64,000 nt of DNA from Glandiceps talaboti (GCF_964340395.1 NC_135555.1:26222725-26286724); one strand, 5' to 3'. Positions 27,263 to 37,533 are shown, counted from the first letter of the stretch. The notes: generated by a model from the sequence alone, not told the origin. A program made the numbers and translations.

Positions 27263-27295
27263 TTTATTCAAGCAGACAATGACCTTATATTTATT
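27263..27295 (-). promoter_or_regulatory. Candidate poly(A) signals of C1q gene B
   Basis: Two AATAAA hexamers on the minus strand (27295-27290 and 27268-27263) lie about 160 and 185 bases after the stop codon, a normal 3' UTR length. AATAAA is frequent by chance in AT-rich DNA. Confidence 0.5.
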
Positions 27296-27452
27296 TAAGA
27301 CTAACCGAAGTAAGAGTGTCTATTTGAGATAAAACCAAAGAAAACAAAACCAACATATAAACTCATTCTATTTGGAAACACATGTCCAGTTACAGAGGGT
27401 GAAAGTATGTTCAACGATTGAGTGAGTCGTAACAATTTGGTTGACTATCAAC

Positions 27453-27920
27453 TTAATCTTCAGAAATTAGGAAACCGTGGAAGGAGGTTTCTCTTCCATG
27501 AGTGGCAGATACCACACCACCTGCATCGCAGTGTACCCAGGCTAGTTCTCCTGCCTTCATGTGAAAAATAAGACTGTTGGATGCTGAATCCATCCCGTCG
27601 TTTCCACTCTCAGCAGCGCTCACCCTCAATGCCATGTTTACCGCAATACGAAGAGCTGGACTGTCTTTCAAATCGTTGGCCTTGTGTGCATTTACGTTAA
27701 AGAAATAGTGACCACTAACGGGAGCAGTGAAGACACCAGTCGCAAGGTCAAAACAATCATCAGTATTGGTAAGTGCAACTTCAAATTGTAGTCGATCGGC
27801 TTCCGCCAGAGGACCGAATGCAGTTTCCCTAGCTACCGAGAAACCCACCATTTTCGCATGTGCACTGTCCCCAAAACAGGCGAAGGCGAGGCAAGCTATG
27901 GTGATATACTGATACATCAT
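27453..27920 (-). CDS. Secreted C1q-domain protein, gene B
   Basis: The 155-residue frame has a signal peptide (about residues 1-22, hydrophobic core ITIACLAFACF, likely cut after HA) and one C1q domain at about 24-153: FSVARE (27-32), CFDLATGVFTAPVSGHYFF (56-74), NSLIFHMKAG (115-124), and SFHGFLI (146-152). It is about half identical to gene A over the domain and shares the Cys before FDLATG and the SASNSL stretch. No collagen stalk is present. It is expected to be secreted and to act in recognition, as invertebrate C1q proteins often do; the ligand is unknown. Two ATGs start the frame; the first has A at -3. A splice acceptor (TTTTTCACTAG) ends 11 bases upstream, so the coding region is one exon. 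Confidence 0.93.
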   Translation of the reverse strand: MMYQYITIACLAFACFGDSAHAKMVGFSVARETAFGPLAEADRLQFEVALTNTDDCFDLATGVFTAPVSGHYFFNVNAHKANDLKDSPALRIAVNMALRVSAAESGNDGMDSASNSLIFHMKAGELAWVHCDAGGVVSATHGRETSFHGFLISED

Positions 27921-27930
27921 TGTTGTTTAT

Positions 27931-28060
27931 CTAGTGAAAAAGAAAACAATAAGAAACGCGATTTAGGAATATTGATATGAAATGAAAAGATACTTGTGTC
28001 TTTGATAGCGGCATTTCATCGATTGAATGATTACCTAGTAGGAGATGTATAACACTCAAT
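27931..28060 (-). other. Predicted 5'-UTR exon and intron of C1q gene B
   Basis: On the minus strand a CTAG|GTAATC donor ends a putative noncoding exon at 28035, and the intron (28034 to 27931, 104 bp) ends in GTTTTCTTTTTCACTAG. The first exon would be about 26 nt from an initiator-like CATTGAG at 28061-28055. Donor sequence and position match gene A, whose intron is 516 bp. Confidence 0.55.
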
Positions 28061-28062
28061 GA

Positions 28063-28115
28063 AATGTGAAACATAGCAGTATAATGTATAATGTAATGTG
28101 AAACATAGCAGTATA
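28063..28115 (-). promoter_or_regulatory. Duplicated promoter segment of C1q gene B
   Basis: A 21-bp segment (plus strand AATGTGAAACATAGCAGTATA) occurs at 28063 and again at 28095, a 32-bp period. On the minus strand each copy supplies TATAC. A TATACATTATAC stretch (28090-28079) begins about 30 bases before the inferred start at 28060. The duplication therefore covers the core promoter and doubles TATA-like sites. Confidence 0.45.
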
Positions 28116-31080
28116 ACGTTTTGGTCTTACACAGAAGACCTACCCCACGAATTTCAGTTCAGTTGGTTTCACATGAATGAATATCCAACTTTGATATTGT
28201 CTCATTTGTTACAGCCGTATTTGGGATATGAATTATATGATTCCGTCATCATGATGTCATTTACATTAATTCTTATTCATTGATGGTCATTATTCACATC
28301 ATTTTGGCTATTTAAGTTAACTTCTCATAATGAGAGCAAAAAGTGTTGTTCAGTTTACAATAGATTATATTACATGTAAACTCTTTGACGAGTTTTTATT
28401 GTGGAGTAACGGTAACGGATGCTTTATAAAGTCCATTCATTAATATATTTTATACAAGTAAGAATCTATGCAATAAAGTTCGTACTTTGAAATCGTTTTA
28501 AAGCCGTGGTGACCTAATAGTGCTCCTTTAGGGACATCGCTTGAAATAAAATCAATAGGGAATACTTCTTTCCGAATTCGTGGAACTAAAGCCTTTTAAT
28601 GTACGAAAATAACTGTGTCCAGAAGTAAATTTGATTTACAAGGAATGATGTGTTGGTATTGTTCTTATATGTTCTGATCCGATGATTATATATTAGTCAG
28701 AATGTATAGTGATTCAGGTTTGATGACTCATGACATCATCTTGTATAATTTATAAGTTTGTCTTAGTAAGACTATAAAACGTACATTGCTATTGACTTTG
28801 GAAGTAACTAAAAGTATCACTCCTACTGTTATTATTCATATCATCCTGTTTCCAACGTGGCAGATTTAAAGTAAACACTACATACAATGACGTACATATT
28901 TGCCGAAAAGGCTTCAAGTTCGGACTTGAATGAATGTAATACTTTTATTTACGTGTATAACGTCCTATTACAAGAACAATACACACACATATACGATACG
29001 TGTGTCTTTAAGTTTAAGAAAATGATGTGAGTTGTACTAAACATAGCATACTTACCAAGACTTGTTTCCACTGACAATCCTCAACAATAGCTCTCTATCT
29101 TCTGTATTGAATGTATCTATATTTTTCAGCCCTTTATAAAGAAGTTTCGAAATTTAAGACTACCTAGTCTTCCTGAAATTCAGAGCCTCTGAAACCGTCA
29201 CGTTACTACTACGAGAACAATTGTACAACACGCTAGGGGCTCTTTACAAGGTTGGTCGTCGTCGGAACAATTTTGGCGTTTTTATTCAAATTTTTGTTAA
29301 AAGACAGGGTTGCATCTGGGTTTAGTCGGGGTTGTTGACACGATTCTCTTTGTGTGTACCGAAATACGTCGTCGTGGTCATATATCCATATTATGTTTCA
29401 TCATTACTTCAATAACTGCTTATTAAAGTTACAAGCCACTACAGGGGACGTCATCTCATCACCGCTTATAATAAAACTGAAAAAGGCTATATTATGATAA
29501 TTATTTTATTTGAGGATGTTGTCACTTTGATAGCGATACATGTCATAAACTACTCTCCCATTGAACGTGGTTGTACATATTATAAAAGGTATTGGTACTA
29601 AAGAATATGTTAAACAACGCCTTTGAGGGGCTCTGTTCAAAGCTAAAGCTGATTACGCTCAATGTTAGAATAGGTGGGTAGGTAGATTTTTTTTAATTTC
29701 ATTTTTTTAAATATTTTTGGTCATGTGTGAGTGTCTAGTTCAGGTAGTTATATTTGCCGTTGTTTTCCATATGGTATCTCTGTTATTGGTTTCTTCCCAG
29801 CAGTTGTACAGCCATTACAGATTGGAAGACCAGTATTACATTGTCTTGATGTTAGTTTCCGCATCCACTGTTTCTCGCGAGACTTAACAATTTTCGCGAT
29901 TTTATTATATTTTCTTGAATTCGTAAAAAAAAGTTTAGGGTCGACAGTGAAAAACTAGGTGGAGTCGGGTCACCGGAACCAAACAGGTTTTTTGTTTGTT
30001 TAGGCCTTACTACGCTTTACTGTGATAACGTTTTGTCGTAAGGAAAACTCAACATTTAAGTTATTTTTTTTTTCAAGTTGGAGCGTGTTCTATGTATAGC
30101 CCAATGGCATCTCAAGTAATTCAATAGATAAAACGTTAGAGATTTCCTAAACGATGAAATTATTAGAACTGCTGGTATGTTTCTGTATGTATAGATTTGT
30201 ATCGACCATATCCCAGTTTATATTTTTATTCGGAGAAAATATCGAAACAAGGCGTGACATTGCCATGAACGTGTATATTTGTTTGTTTATGACTGGCTTT
30301 AAAATGACATGCGCACAAACTGCGTTAGTAACCTATTTGACCTAAGTGAAAAAACTTACATAAATTCGTAATGAAACTATACAGGTACATTTTAATCTAC
30401 AGCAAAAATACCGCCCCCAAAATCAGTATCAACTTAGCTTGTGCTGCTCCCAAGACAACACTTTCTGTCAACAGTCCACACACTGTTTTCAATCATGTGT
30501 ATTGTGTCTACAAGAAGGTGTAAATAATAAATTTAGTTTAATTTGTTGTGTCACCACCTACTAAAAGTTCAATTACTGTTTACTGCTTATCTCCATTCAT
30601 GTAACGACTACAATGCATATTTTTTTTAATGCAGACTTGGTTTGTTTTCAGGAACACATCAGAAACTGTAAAATATTACTAAGCCGTAACTACAAGCCAT
30701 TCAGATAAAGACAGCGTCAATGAACTGTATCTCAATTTAACTTATATACATTAAGTAGAAATCTAACACTTTGGATGTCAATTATGTCTCGCCTTAAGAG
30801 CAGAGACTGCCATATTATTTAAAATAGATGGATTTTATTGTAAATAAATATTTGTGTTACAAGCCATGTAATGTGTGTTTGATATTTCCTTTTTAGAAAG
30901 TGTATGCGTGTTGAGATAGACTTATATACTCTTCGTGTATGCCTAGATATCTGCCGTTTTCTCTGTTTGGCAGACGTCATTCAAATATCTCAAATATCTA
31001 GTGCATGAATGTGGGTTTCATTTTAAATGAAGATCAAAACAGAACAAAACAGACTTTTCTCATATATATATAGAAAGAAA
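28116..31080. other. About 3 kb of unique AT-rich DNA, no gene seen
   Basis: Only scattered 61-75 codon frames occur (28098, 29731, 30154), none with a family motif, flanking splice sites or recognisable composition. No tRNA, rRNA or transposon hallmark was found. Confidence 0.45.
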
Positions 31081-31081
31081 G

Positions 31082-31294
<213 letters not shown>

Positions 31295-31433
31295 AGATGT
31301 GCTAGTTTGATTTCTCCGTGTTGTTCTTTGGCAGTTCAGTGTCTAAATGGTAGAGTGTAGGAAGATAAGGATGGTTACTTTTCTTGTATTGCAAACAGGC
31401 CTGGGGCAGTACTATGGATAATGTCTGTCTTAC

Positions 31434-32441
31434 GCTATGATGTAGTCAGTGCTAAGGCAATGGTCCAGCTATGATGAAGTCAGTGCAAAGGCAAAGGTCC
31501 AGCCATGAGGTAGTCAATGCTAAGGCAACGGTCCAGCCATGCTTTAGTCAGTGTTAAAGCAATGGTCCAGCCATGATGTAGTCAGTGCCAAGGCAGTGGT
31601 CACGCTATTATGTAGTCAGTGCTAAGGCAATGGTCCAGCTCTGATGTAGTCGGTGCTAAGGCAATGGTCCGGCCATGATGTAGTCAGTGCTAACTAAGGC
31701 AATGGTCCGGCAATGATGTAGTCAGTGCTAACTAAGGCAATGGTCCAGCTCTGATGTAGTCGGTGCTAAGGCAATGGTCTGGCCATGATGTAGTCAGTGC
31801 TAAGGCAATGGTCCAGCTCTGATGTAGTCGGTGCTAAGGCAATGGTCCAGCTATGATGTAGTCAGTGCTAACTAAGGCAATGGTCCGGCAATGATGTAGT
31901 CAGTGCTAACTAAGGCAATGGTCCAGCTCTGATGTAGTCGGTGCTAAGGCAATGGTCCGGCCATGATGTAGTCAGTGCTAAGGCAATGGTCCAGCTCTGA
32001 TGTAGTCGGTGCTAAGGCAATGGTCCGGCCATGATGTAGTCAGTGCTAAGGCAATGGTCCAGCTCTGATGTAGTCGGTGCTAAGGCAATGGTCCGGCCAT
32101 GATGTAGTCAGTGCTAAGGCAGTGGTCCAGCTAAGATGTAGTAAGTGCTAAGGCAATGGTCCGGCAATGATGTAGTCAGTGCTAACTAAGGCAATGGTCC
32201 AGCTCTGATGTAGTCAGTGCTAAGGCAATGGTCTGGCAATGATGTAGTCAGTGCTAAGGCAATGGTCCAGCCATGCTTTAGTCAGTGTTAAGGCAATGGT
32301 CCAGCCATGCTTTAGTCGGTGCTAAGGCAATGGTCCAGCCATGATGTAGTCAGTGCTATGGCAATGATGTAGTCAGTGCCAAGGCAGTGGTCCCGCTATG
32401 ATGTAGTCAGTGCTAAGGCAATGGTCCAGCCATGATGTCCC
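31434..32441. repeat. 34-bp minisatellite, left block of about 30 units
   Basis: Units read TGATGTAGTCAGTGCTAAGG then CAATGGTCCAGCCA, with variants GTCGGTGC, GGTCCGGCC, CAGCTCTGATG and a 38-bp form with GCTAACTAAGG. The block ends in mid-unit at TGATGT, exactly where the transposon begins, and the array resumes at 37208 in the same phase. Confidence 0.97.
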
Positions 32442-32458
32442 TTACCAAACTGAAAGCT
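32442..32458 (+). repeat. Left terminal inverted repeat of the transposon
   Basis: CCCTTACCAAACTGAAA pairs with the right end at 14 of 17 positions (CCCTTACC-AA-TGA-A conserved). GT precedes it. Confidence 0.8.
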
Positions 32459-32611
32459 CAGACCCAAGCTGGCAAAGAGCTTTTTCAGAGCTTTTCAGCT
32501 CTGTGGCACACTACCAACAGCTCTATTGCACACATTCAAAAATGTGTTGAGCTGCTGAATGTCTGCAACAGACTTCTAGGGTTTATGTCTGTTAGGAAAA
32601 AAATTCTTAAG

Positions 32612-32695
32612 CTTACTGACAGCTGTCCGCATCTCACTGACAGCTGTCTGCAGTTCACCAACAGCTACTTGCAGTTTACTGGCAGCTGTCTTAAG
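32612..32695. repeat. Left subterminal 21-bp repeats, four units
   Basis: Units start at 32612, 32633, 32654 and 32675 and share a pattern like CTTACTGACAGCTGTCYGCA. The later two are more diverged. Because 21 is a multiple of three, a plus frame reads LTDSC-type seven-residue repeats, but the frame starts in the minisatellite and is unlikely to be a gene. Position and the ACAGCTGT palindromes suggest transposase-binding sites. Confidence 0.75.
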
Positions 32696-32719
32696 CCACA
32701 GGAGTTAATTTCTAAATAA

Positions 32720-33369
32720 TGTCTGTCAGGAGTGTTTACACTTTGCTCTGTCATGGGCAAAACGACTAGCAGCAGACTTTTAGCAGCTTTTGTGGTAGTT
32801 TCCAGAATATTTTAAAGTTACCTGGACAGTGGCAATGTGGAAGGGCATACCAATCCAAGGGTTCTCTGTTAATATGCTTCTGTCATAATAAATATTGCTT
32901 GGAATTAAACTTGCCTAAATACTTATTCACTAAAACATACATCAAATGTATGCAGGTGAATGTAGGTAATATTTATAAGAATGCCTGCAACACCATCAAA
33001 TGACCAATAACTACAGTACATTTACATGTTAAAATATATTTATTAAGTTTCATTGTTAAGTATAAACACCGGAATCTGTTCTTGTTAAAACGTAAACCAG
33101 CTGCATGAACAACAAAATCAATCCTTACAGAATACCTCTAATATAAAATGTACATGTATTGTTGTATGCATTTATTATTTGCATTGTTCACCCTCACAAC
33201 TTACCGAGATTTAATGTAACTGTTTTCTCAAATTATTTGTAATATGTCACCTACATAACAAACATCCATTTTAAAATCATTTGCCAGATTTAGTATTCTG
33301 GGTTTGTGATAGCCATGCACGTATATTAGTGTGGAATTTGTTTACTATGCTTCAACTTGGGACTAGCAA
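32720..33369. other. Transposon interior, no coding signal seen
   Basis: AT-rich sequence between the left subterminal repeats and the minus-strand reading frame. No AATAAA-based 3' end could be fixed with confidence. Confidence 0.4.
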
Positions 33370-33681
33370 TTACTGGTTACATATGCAGAAACACGGCCCA
33401 TTTTCAAGGGTACTATAGGAAATGTCCCCTGCAGTATATTTCTTGACTTGGGCCGGTCGTGTAGCGTATAGGCATTGAAAAGAGTGGTTCATTTTGGGCC
33501 GCATATGATCGGCCTCGCCAATATCTGAGTTTTCAGTTTCACTATAGTCAGTCATATTCAGGGTTGTCATACCATCATCAACGCCGTCTGATAAATCTCG
33601 ACAGTCGGATGTCAACAAGGGATTTTGACTCCCCTCTTCATTGTCAAATAACTCACAGTTGTCTTCATTTCCTCCGTTATG
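33370..33681 (-). CDS. Unidentified acidic reading frame inside the transposon
   Basis: A stop-free minus frame of about 103 codons, bounded by stops at 33684 and 33370, has no ATG near its beginning. It is acidic in its first half (GGNEDNCELFDNEEG, then SETENSDIGEAD), followed by HSFQCLYATRP, YTAGDISYSTLENGP and CFCICNQ at the end. It could be a final exon of a minus-strand transposon gene whose first exon is at 33735-33899; I could not find an unambiguous in-phase splice pair. No family is recognised, and no catalytic residues can be named. Confidence 0.4.
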   Translation of the reverse strand, partial: HNGGNEDNCELFDNEEGSQNPLLTSDCRDLSDGVDDGMTTLNMTDYSETENSDIGEADHMRPKMNHSFQCLYATRPAQVKKYTAGDISYSTLENGPCFCICNQ

Positions 33682-33734
33682 TTATAACATGAATAAATAT
33701 GATGCTCGCCATCTCCTTCCTGTCGATCATCTCA

Positions 33735-33899
33735 TTAGTCTACCAAACTCGCTTGAAACGGTATCGGTATTGTCTGTGTACGTGTTCGTGTGTTGTTGAT
33801 GTCGAGGGACATCACCCGGAAGTGATGGGAGTCCATCGTTTGTGGGCCAATGATCGCAAAGTTGTCCTCAGAACTGGAATGGCCACTTTTCGCTTCCAT
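33735..33899 (-). CDS. Possible first coding exon or short ORF, minus side of the transposon
   Basis: ATG at 33899 in a good context (GAGAGATGG, A at -3, G at +4) opens 54 codons beginning MEAKSGHSSSEDNFAIIGPQ and ending in ASLVD. It lies just upstream, on the same strand, of the acidic frame at 33370-33681, and the stop may be bypassed by splicing. The sequence matches no family I know. It could also be a chance frame. Confidence 0.3.
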   Translation of the reverse strand: MEAKSGHSSSEDNFAIIGPQTMDSHHFRVMSLDINNTRTRTQTIPIPFQASLVD

Positions 33900-34300
33900 C
33901 TCTCATAGATTGCCATTTTGCTTCAACTTTTGGAGATTACAAGTATACTGCTCTGTTTTGAGTCGATACGTAACGTGAACGTACGGTGTAAACAAACCCC
34001 TCGATCGTCGATCGCTGGCTAAGGTTATATCCACAATATGGCGTCACAGGCTCTTTCAAAGCTCGTGGAAAAACTGCTAGGAACAAACATTTTGTTTATG
34101 GCTAATAACAGCGCAAACATGGATAATATGAAAGAAACAAAATAATAAACAAAAATATATTTTTTCAAAATTGAATCAACGACTGCTGTAAAGTTTACAA
34201 CGCATTGGAGTTTTGAAATTATTGTGAACGAGGCTATGACGTATCAGCCAATCAAATCAACGCGCGCAATCTCCCCAGTACTTCAAATGTGAAACGGAAG
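33900..34300. promoter_or_regulatory. Putative bidirectional promoter region inside the transposon
   Basis: The 400-bp interval separates the minus-strand ATG at 33899 from the plus-strand ATG at 34301. It holds CpG-containing clusters (CGATCGTCGATCG at about 34002, CGCGCGC at 34261) and a CCAAT box at 34248-34252. A small plus frame at 34038 (MASQALSKLVEKLLGT, 35 codons) starts within it and may be an upstream ORF. No TATA box is placed suitably for either side. Confidence 0.35.
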
Positions 34301-34396
34301 ATGGCGGCCATGGTTCACAAAGGCAAAGAAAATCGTTTTCGACAACTGATCATGAGAAGAGGTATACATCAAGACCTACTCATTTTGGTGATGAAG
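34301..34396 (+). CDS. Putative first coding exon, plus side of the transposon
   Basis: ATG at 34301 (AAGATGGCGGCC, a near-ideal start context) opens 32 codons, MAAMVHKGKENRFRQLIMRR followed by a short hydrophobic end, and meets a strong donor ATGAAG|GTATGT after residue 32 in phase 0. The peptide is basic at first. The start context and donor support a real exon; the product is unidentified. The next candidate exon is at 35594. Confidence 0.5.
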
Positions 34397-35593
34397 GTAT
34401 GTTAATTTAACTGACGCTTTCAGAGCACATTATAGGCTCTGGTATTTTTTTTAAACGATAGAATCCTGGTCGTCTATGTGTAAACGTTATATCTTATTTA
34501 TATTATAGTACTTGTGGCCGTACGATCGGAGCCTTTTCAGACATAGACCTAGACCTCGGTCCACGGTTGCATACATAGACTTCTACAACTGTTTGAAACT
34601 TCCGAAAGTTGTTTTTAAAGTACATCTGATATACATGTAATATTCAAGTTGGAGTGTCCACTTTGTCGATTGAAAGTAGGAAAGAATGCACTGGTGCCGT
34701 GTGTAAACTGGAATTAGATTACACCCCCCCCCCCCCCATGATTTATCGTGTAAAAATTATTAGTTTCTCGTCGAAAGAGTTCCTATGTACCGCACTGAGT
34801 CTTGTTAGAAAACAGTGGCAAATTAATTTATTCAATTAAGATATGGAATGGAACAATGTTGGAGTGTTTTGAAGAAACCAGTGTCACAAATCATTTAGTA
34901 GTAGTACTAGTACACCCCATGGTCACAGCCACATTTACACAGTGCTCTGTCATGTACATGCAGAACACTTTTCACCAACTTTATGTATGTCATTGAGGTC
35001 TGTCCGTATGTATGTATGTATGTATGTATGTATGTATGTGTGTATGTATGTGTGTGTATATACATATACGTACATGTATGCATGTATTTATTTAATAAGG
35101 GTATGGACTTTCATTTTAATCAAAGATTGTCATGTTTAAAATGCTTCATATTGATGTATTTGTGTATTCATTACGAATACGTTATAGTGCAAATTATAGA
35201 ACACAACACCTATTTAGTTGTAAGGAGAGAGTAAGAATATGGAACTCTTGTTGAGGCATTGTGGCCATCAGACAAGCAATATTAATTATCCTTGTCTTAT
35301 TCTAAATAGAAATGTTAAGTGTTAAGTGAGACAATGTGGGAAGACTGCGAGTTCATTATTTTTTTATAAAGTTTTTATAAAGCTGTTCCTTAATTATGGC
35401 TGCTCTGATGTACTTTTGGGAAGTCTGATAAAATGTATTCACCTAGGGTGTACCACTGTTAACACACTACAAGAATATACATTTTGTAGATTCTATTTAC
35501 CAGTTGATAATTTTTGTTTTGCCAAAATTAGTGTTACTTACATGCATGTTTTTATTTGTTGCATCTTAGAGTAGAAACTCAAGATGACTTTAG
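34397..35593 (+). other. Putative intron of the plus-side transposon gene
   Basis: About 1.2 kb without a convincing coding frame. It contains a C homopolymer (about 34724-34738) and a (TGTA)n run at 35006-35059. Frames of 60-80 codons around these are repeat-driven. A better pyrimidine-tract acceptor ending TTGCATCTTAG lies at 35571, but the frame after it is closed. Confidence 0.35.
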
Positions 35594-35806
35594 AAAAAGC
35601 AGTGTCAACATAAAAGTACAAAAAACAGAAAGTGGACAAAGAAAGCAAACTCCAGCAGGACAAAAAATGGAACACATGCAGCACAGCAAAGCAATAAAGC
35701 AAAGACTGACAAAGATAGAGAAATTGCTGAAGAGAAGCAAGCCAAACGCCTAGCAAAGTTGTATGGCAACTTTAAAAAGGATGAAGGAACAGGCCTACTT
35801 TCAAAG
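35594..35806 (+). CDS. Putative second coding exon, lysine-rich, plus side of the transposon
   Basis: A 71-codon open stretch follows an in-frame TAG that could be the acceptor AG (weak pyrimidine tract) and ends at a TCAAAG|GTACTAG donor, phase 0 at both ends, so it can follow the exon at 34301-34396. It is strongly basic (CQHKSTKNRKWTKKANSSRT) and ends REIAEEKQAKRLAKLYGNFK then KDEGTGLLSK. It looks like a nucleic-acid-binding linker or coiled segment; no family is recognised. A competing 65-codon frame overlaps (35556-35753); I prefer this one for its splice-compatible ends. Confidence 0.4.
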
Positions 35807-36917
35807 GTACTAGTAACTTTTTTAATCTGTTAGTGTATAAAAACAAAACAGAGCAATATAATTGCCCAAGAGGAGCAAATAGTAAAAAGACACAAGACAG
35901 TTGGCATTTCTATAGGGACAAACAATAGATTCTTTGTTTGTAGCATGTAACTGTTTATTAGAAACAAAAGATAAAATGAACTGTGTACCTCTCCCTTCAC
36001 ATTCATAACAAACATTTCTTTTGTTAATTGATTGCTCTTGGTTCTTTCTTTGCAGTGACTTTCAGGAACCAATGGATATTGATTGATCTGATTCTGATCC
36101 TGATTCTGCCAAACTGATGATGTAAACTGCCAAAGTGATGATGTAAACTGCCGAAGTGATGATGCTAATGATGAACACAATGGCTTTAGCTTATATAATG
36201 ACTGAAAGTGAAATAATGTCAGACTCTGAAACTCCAGCAACTGTTGAAAGCCAAACTCAAATTGCCAGAGCTCTTTCACATGTATGATGTAGGTAATTCT
36301 TTAGATTTGATTTGAAGAACCCCATCATTAAGGGACATATATTTTTTATCTTCTAATCAATGGATGAATACAGGTACTATTGTTAAACTCAGGTATGTTG
36401 GTACTGTCATTTCACTACAGACATGTCTCAAGCCTTTTAGTTATTTTGGAAAAAAGCAATAAAGTTGCTTCTTGTTTTCATTTAATTCTTCTTCTGCATG
36501 ATTTACTGGTTGCAAAAGTATGTGCCCGTGTGTGTAGTATGTACATACATACATATATGTGTATCCCCTAAAACATGTAAGTGAACAAACTTTGTGAGTT
36601 TGTGAAACTGACATTTTTTAAATATGTTTCAGTGGGAACAAGCATTCAAATCAAATATGGTCAGTCCTGATATACATTTGTATGTCAAATATATTTCCCC
36701 AACGTGTATAAGCATGTTTTAAGTGTCAAAATTAATATGGTTTAAAACATGTTTAAAACTAGTTTCAAATGAGTTGACTAAGGACTTCTGACAAGTTTAA
36801 AACATGAATGAAACACTCAAAACTGATCAGACTTGTTTTGAATTAGTATAGAACACTTTTTAAACTAGTGGATTTTTAGTAAGGAATTCCCCTTTTGCAG
36901 TGTGCCAATGATACCTG
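35807..36917. other. Transposon right interior, possible decayed 3' exon
   Basis: A pyrimidine tract and TTTGCAG end at about 36056, followed by short frames rich in D and S (DFQEPMDID, SDSDPDS) broken by stops, and an MTESEIMSDSETPATVESQT frame near 36202. They resemble an acidic C-terminal tail that has decayed. The antisense 149-codon frame (35830-36279) is hydrophobic without clear pattern and I do not call it. The rest to 36917 has no coding signal. Confidence 0.3.
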
Positions 36918-37072
36918 TCAGAAGTCTGCTTATAGTCTTTCAGCAGTTTGTCACAATGCTGTCAGAAGGCTGTTGTTAGTCTGTCAGGTCTGTTAGTGGT
37001 CTTTCAGATGTCTGACGATAGTCTTACATAAGTCTGTTATAAAGCAGTTGAATGTCTGTCAGGTATTTACCT
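36918..37072. repeat. Right subterminal 20-22 bp repeats, about 6-7 units
   Basis: Diverged units begin TCAGAAGTCTG, TCAGCAGTTTG, TCAGAAGGCTG, TCAGGTCTG, TCAGATGTCTG, at 20-22 bp steps. The CTGTCAG motif mirrors the CTGACAG of the left subterminal repeats, in inverted relation. Such arrays are typical transposase-binding zones. Confidence 0.7.
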
Positions 37073-37190
37073 GAGCTGTTGAGAGCTGTTCTCTGCAGCT
37101 CAAATCTAATTATGTATGCACAAAAATCAGCCTTCCGGCAGCTAACTGTCAGAAGTCTTTTTGAGAGCTGTTGCAGCTCAAAAACAGCTG

Positions 37191-37207
37191 TCTCATTTCG
37201 GTAAGGG
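37191..37207 (-). repeat. Right terminal inverted repeat of the transposon
   Basis: TCTCATTTCGGTAAGGG on the plus strand is the inverted counterpart of the left terminus; GT follows it, then the array continues with AGTCAGTGC. Confidence 0.8.
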
Positions 37208-37533
37208 GTAGTCAGTGCTAAGGCAATGGTCCAGCTATGATGTAGTCAGTGCTAAGGCAATGGTCCGGCAATGATGTAGTCAGTGCTAAGGAATGGTCCA
37301 GCCATGATTTAGTCAGTACTAAGGCAGTGGTCCAGCCATGATGTAGTCAGTGCTAAGGTAGTGGTCCCGCTATAATTTAGTCAGTGCTAAGGCAATGGTC
37401 CAGCTATGTTGTAGACAGTGCTAAGGCAATGGTCCGGCCATGATGTAGTCAGTGCTAAGGCAATGGTCCAGCTATGATATAGTCAGTGCTAAGGCAATGG
37501 TCCCGCTATGTTTTAGTCAGTGCTAAGGCAGTG

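Larger units (their letters stand above)
32442..37207. mobile_element. 4766-bp TIR-bounded DNA transposon inserted in the 34-bp array
   Basis: The left end reads CCCTTACCAAACTGAAAG and the right end, reversed, CCCTTACCGAAATGAGAC: a short imperfect terminal inverted repeat. The array unit is interrupted between TGATGT and GTAGTC, so the host GT (32440-32441 and 37208-37209) is duplicated as a 2-bp target site. Both ends carry 20-22 bp subterminal repeats. Inside are apparently divergent coding exons flanking a shared GC-richer region near 33900-34300. I recognise no DDE core or zinc-binding DNA-binding domain. A 2-bp duplication is compatible with ISL2EU or CACTA-like families, but the CACTA termini are absent, so the superfamily is left open. 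It may be a broken autonomous copy. Confidence 0.82.

Noticed and set aside
27727-27912. 61-codon plus frame over C1q gene B
   Set aside because: Antisense shadow of the C1q coding region.
32432-32719. 95-codon plus frame with LTDSC-type seven-residue repeats
   Set aside because: Starts in the minisatellite, crosses the transposon end and follows the 21-bp subterminal repeats; no independent coding evidence.
35830-36279. 149-codon minus frame inside the transposon
   Set aside because: Opposite to better-supported exon signals on the plus strand; T-rich hydrophobic composition and no recognisable motif.
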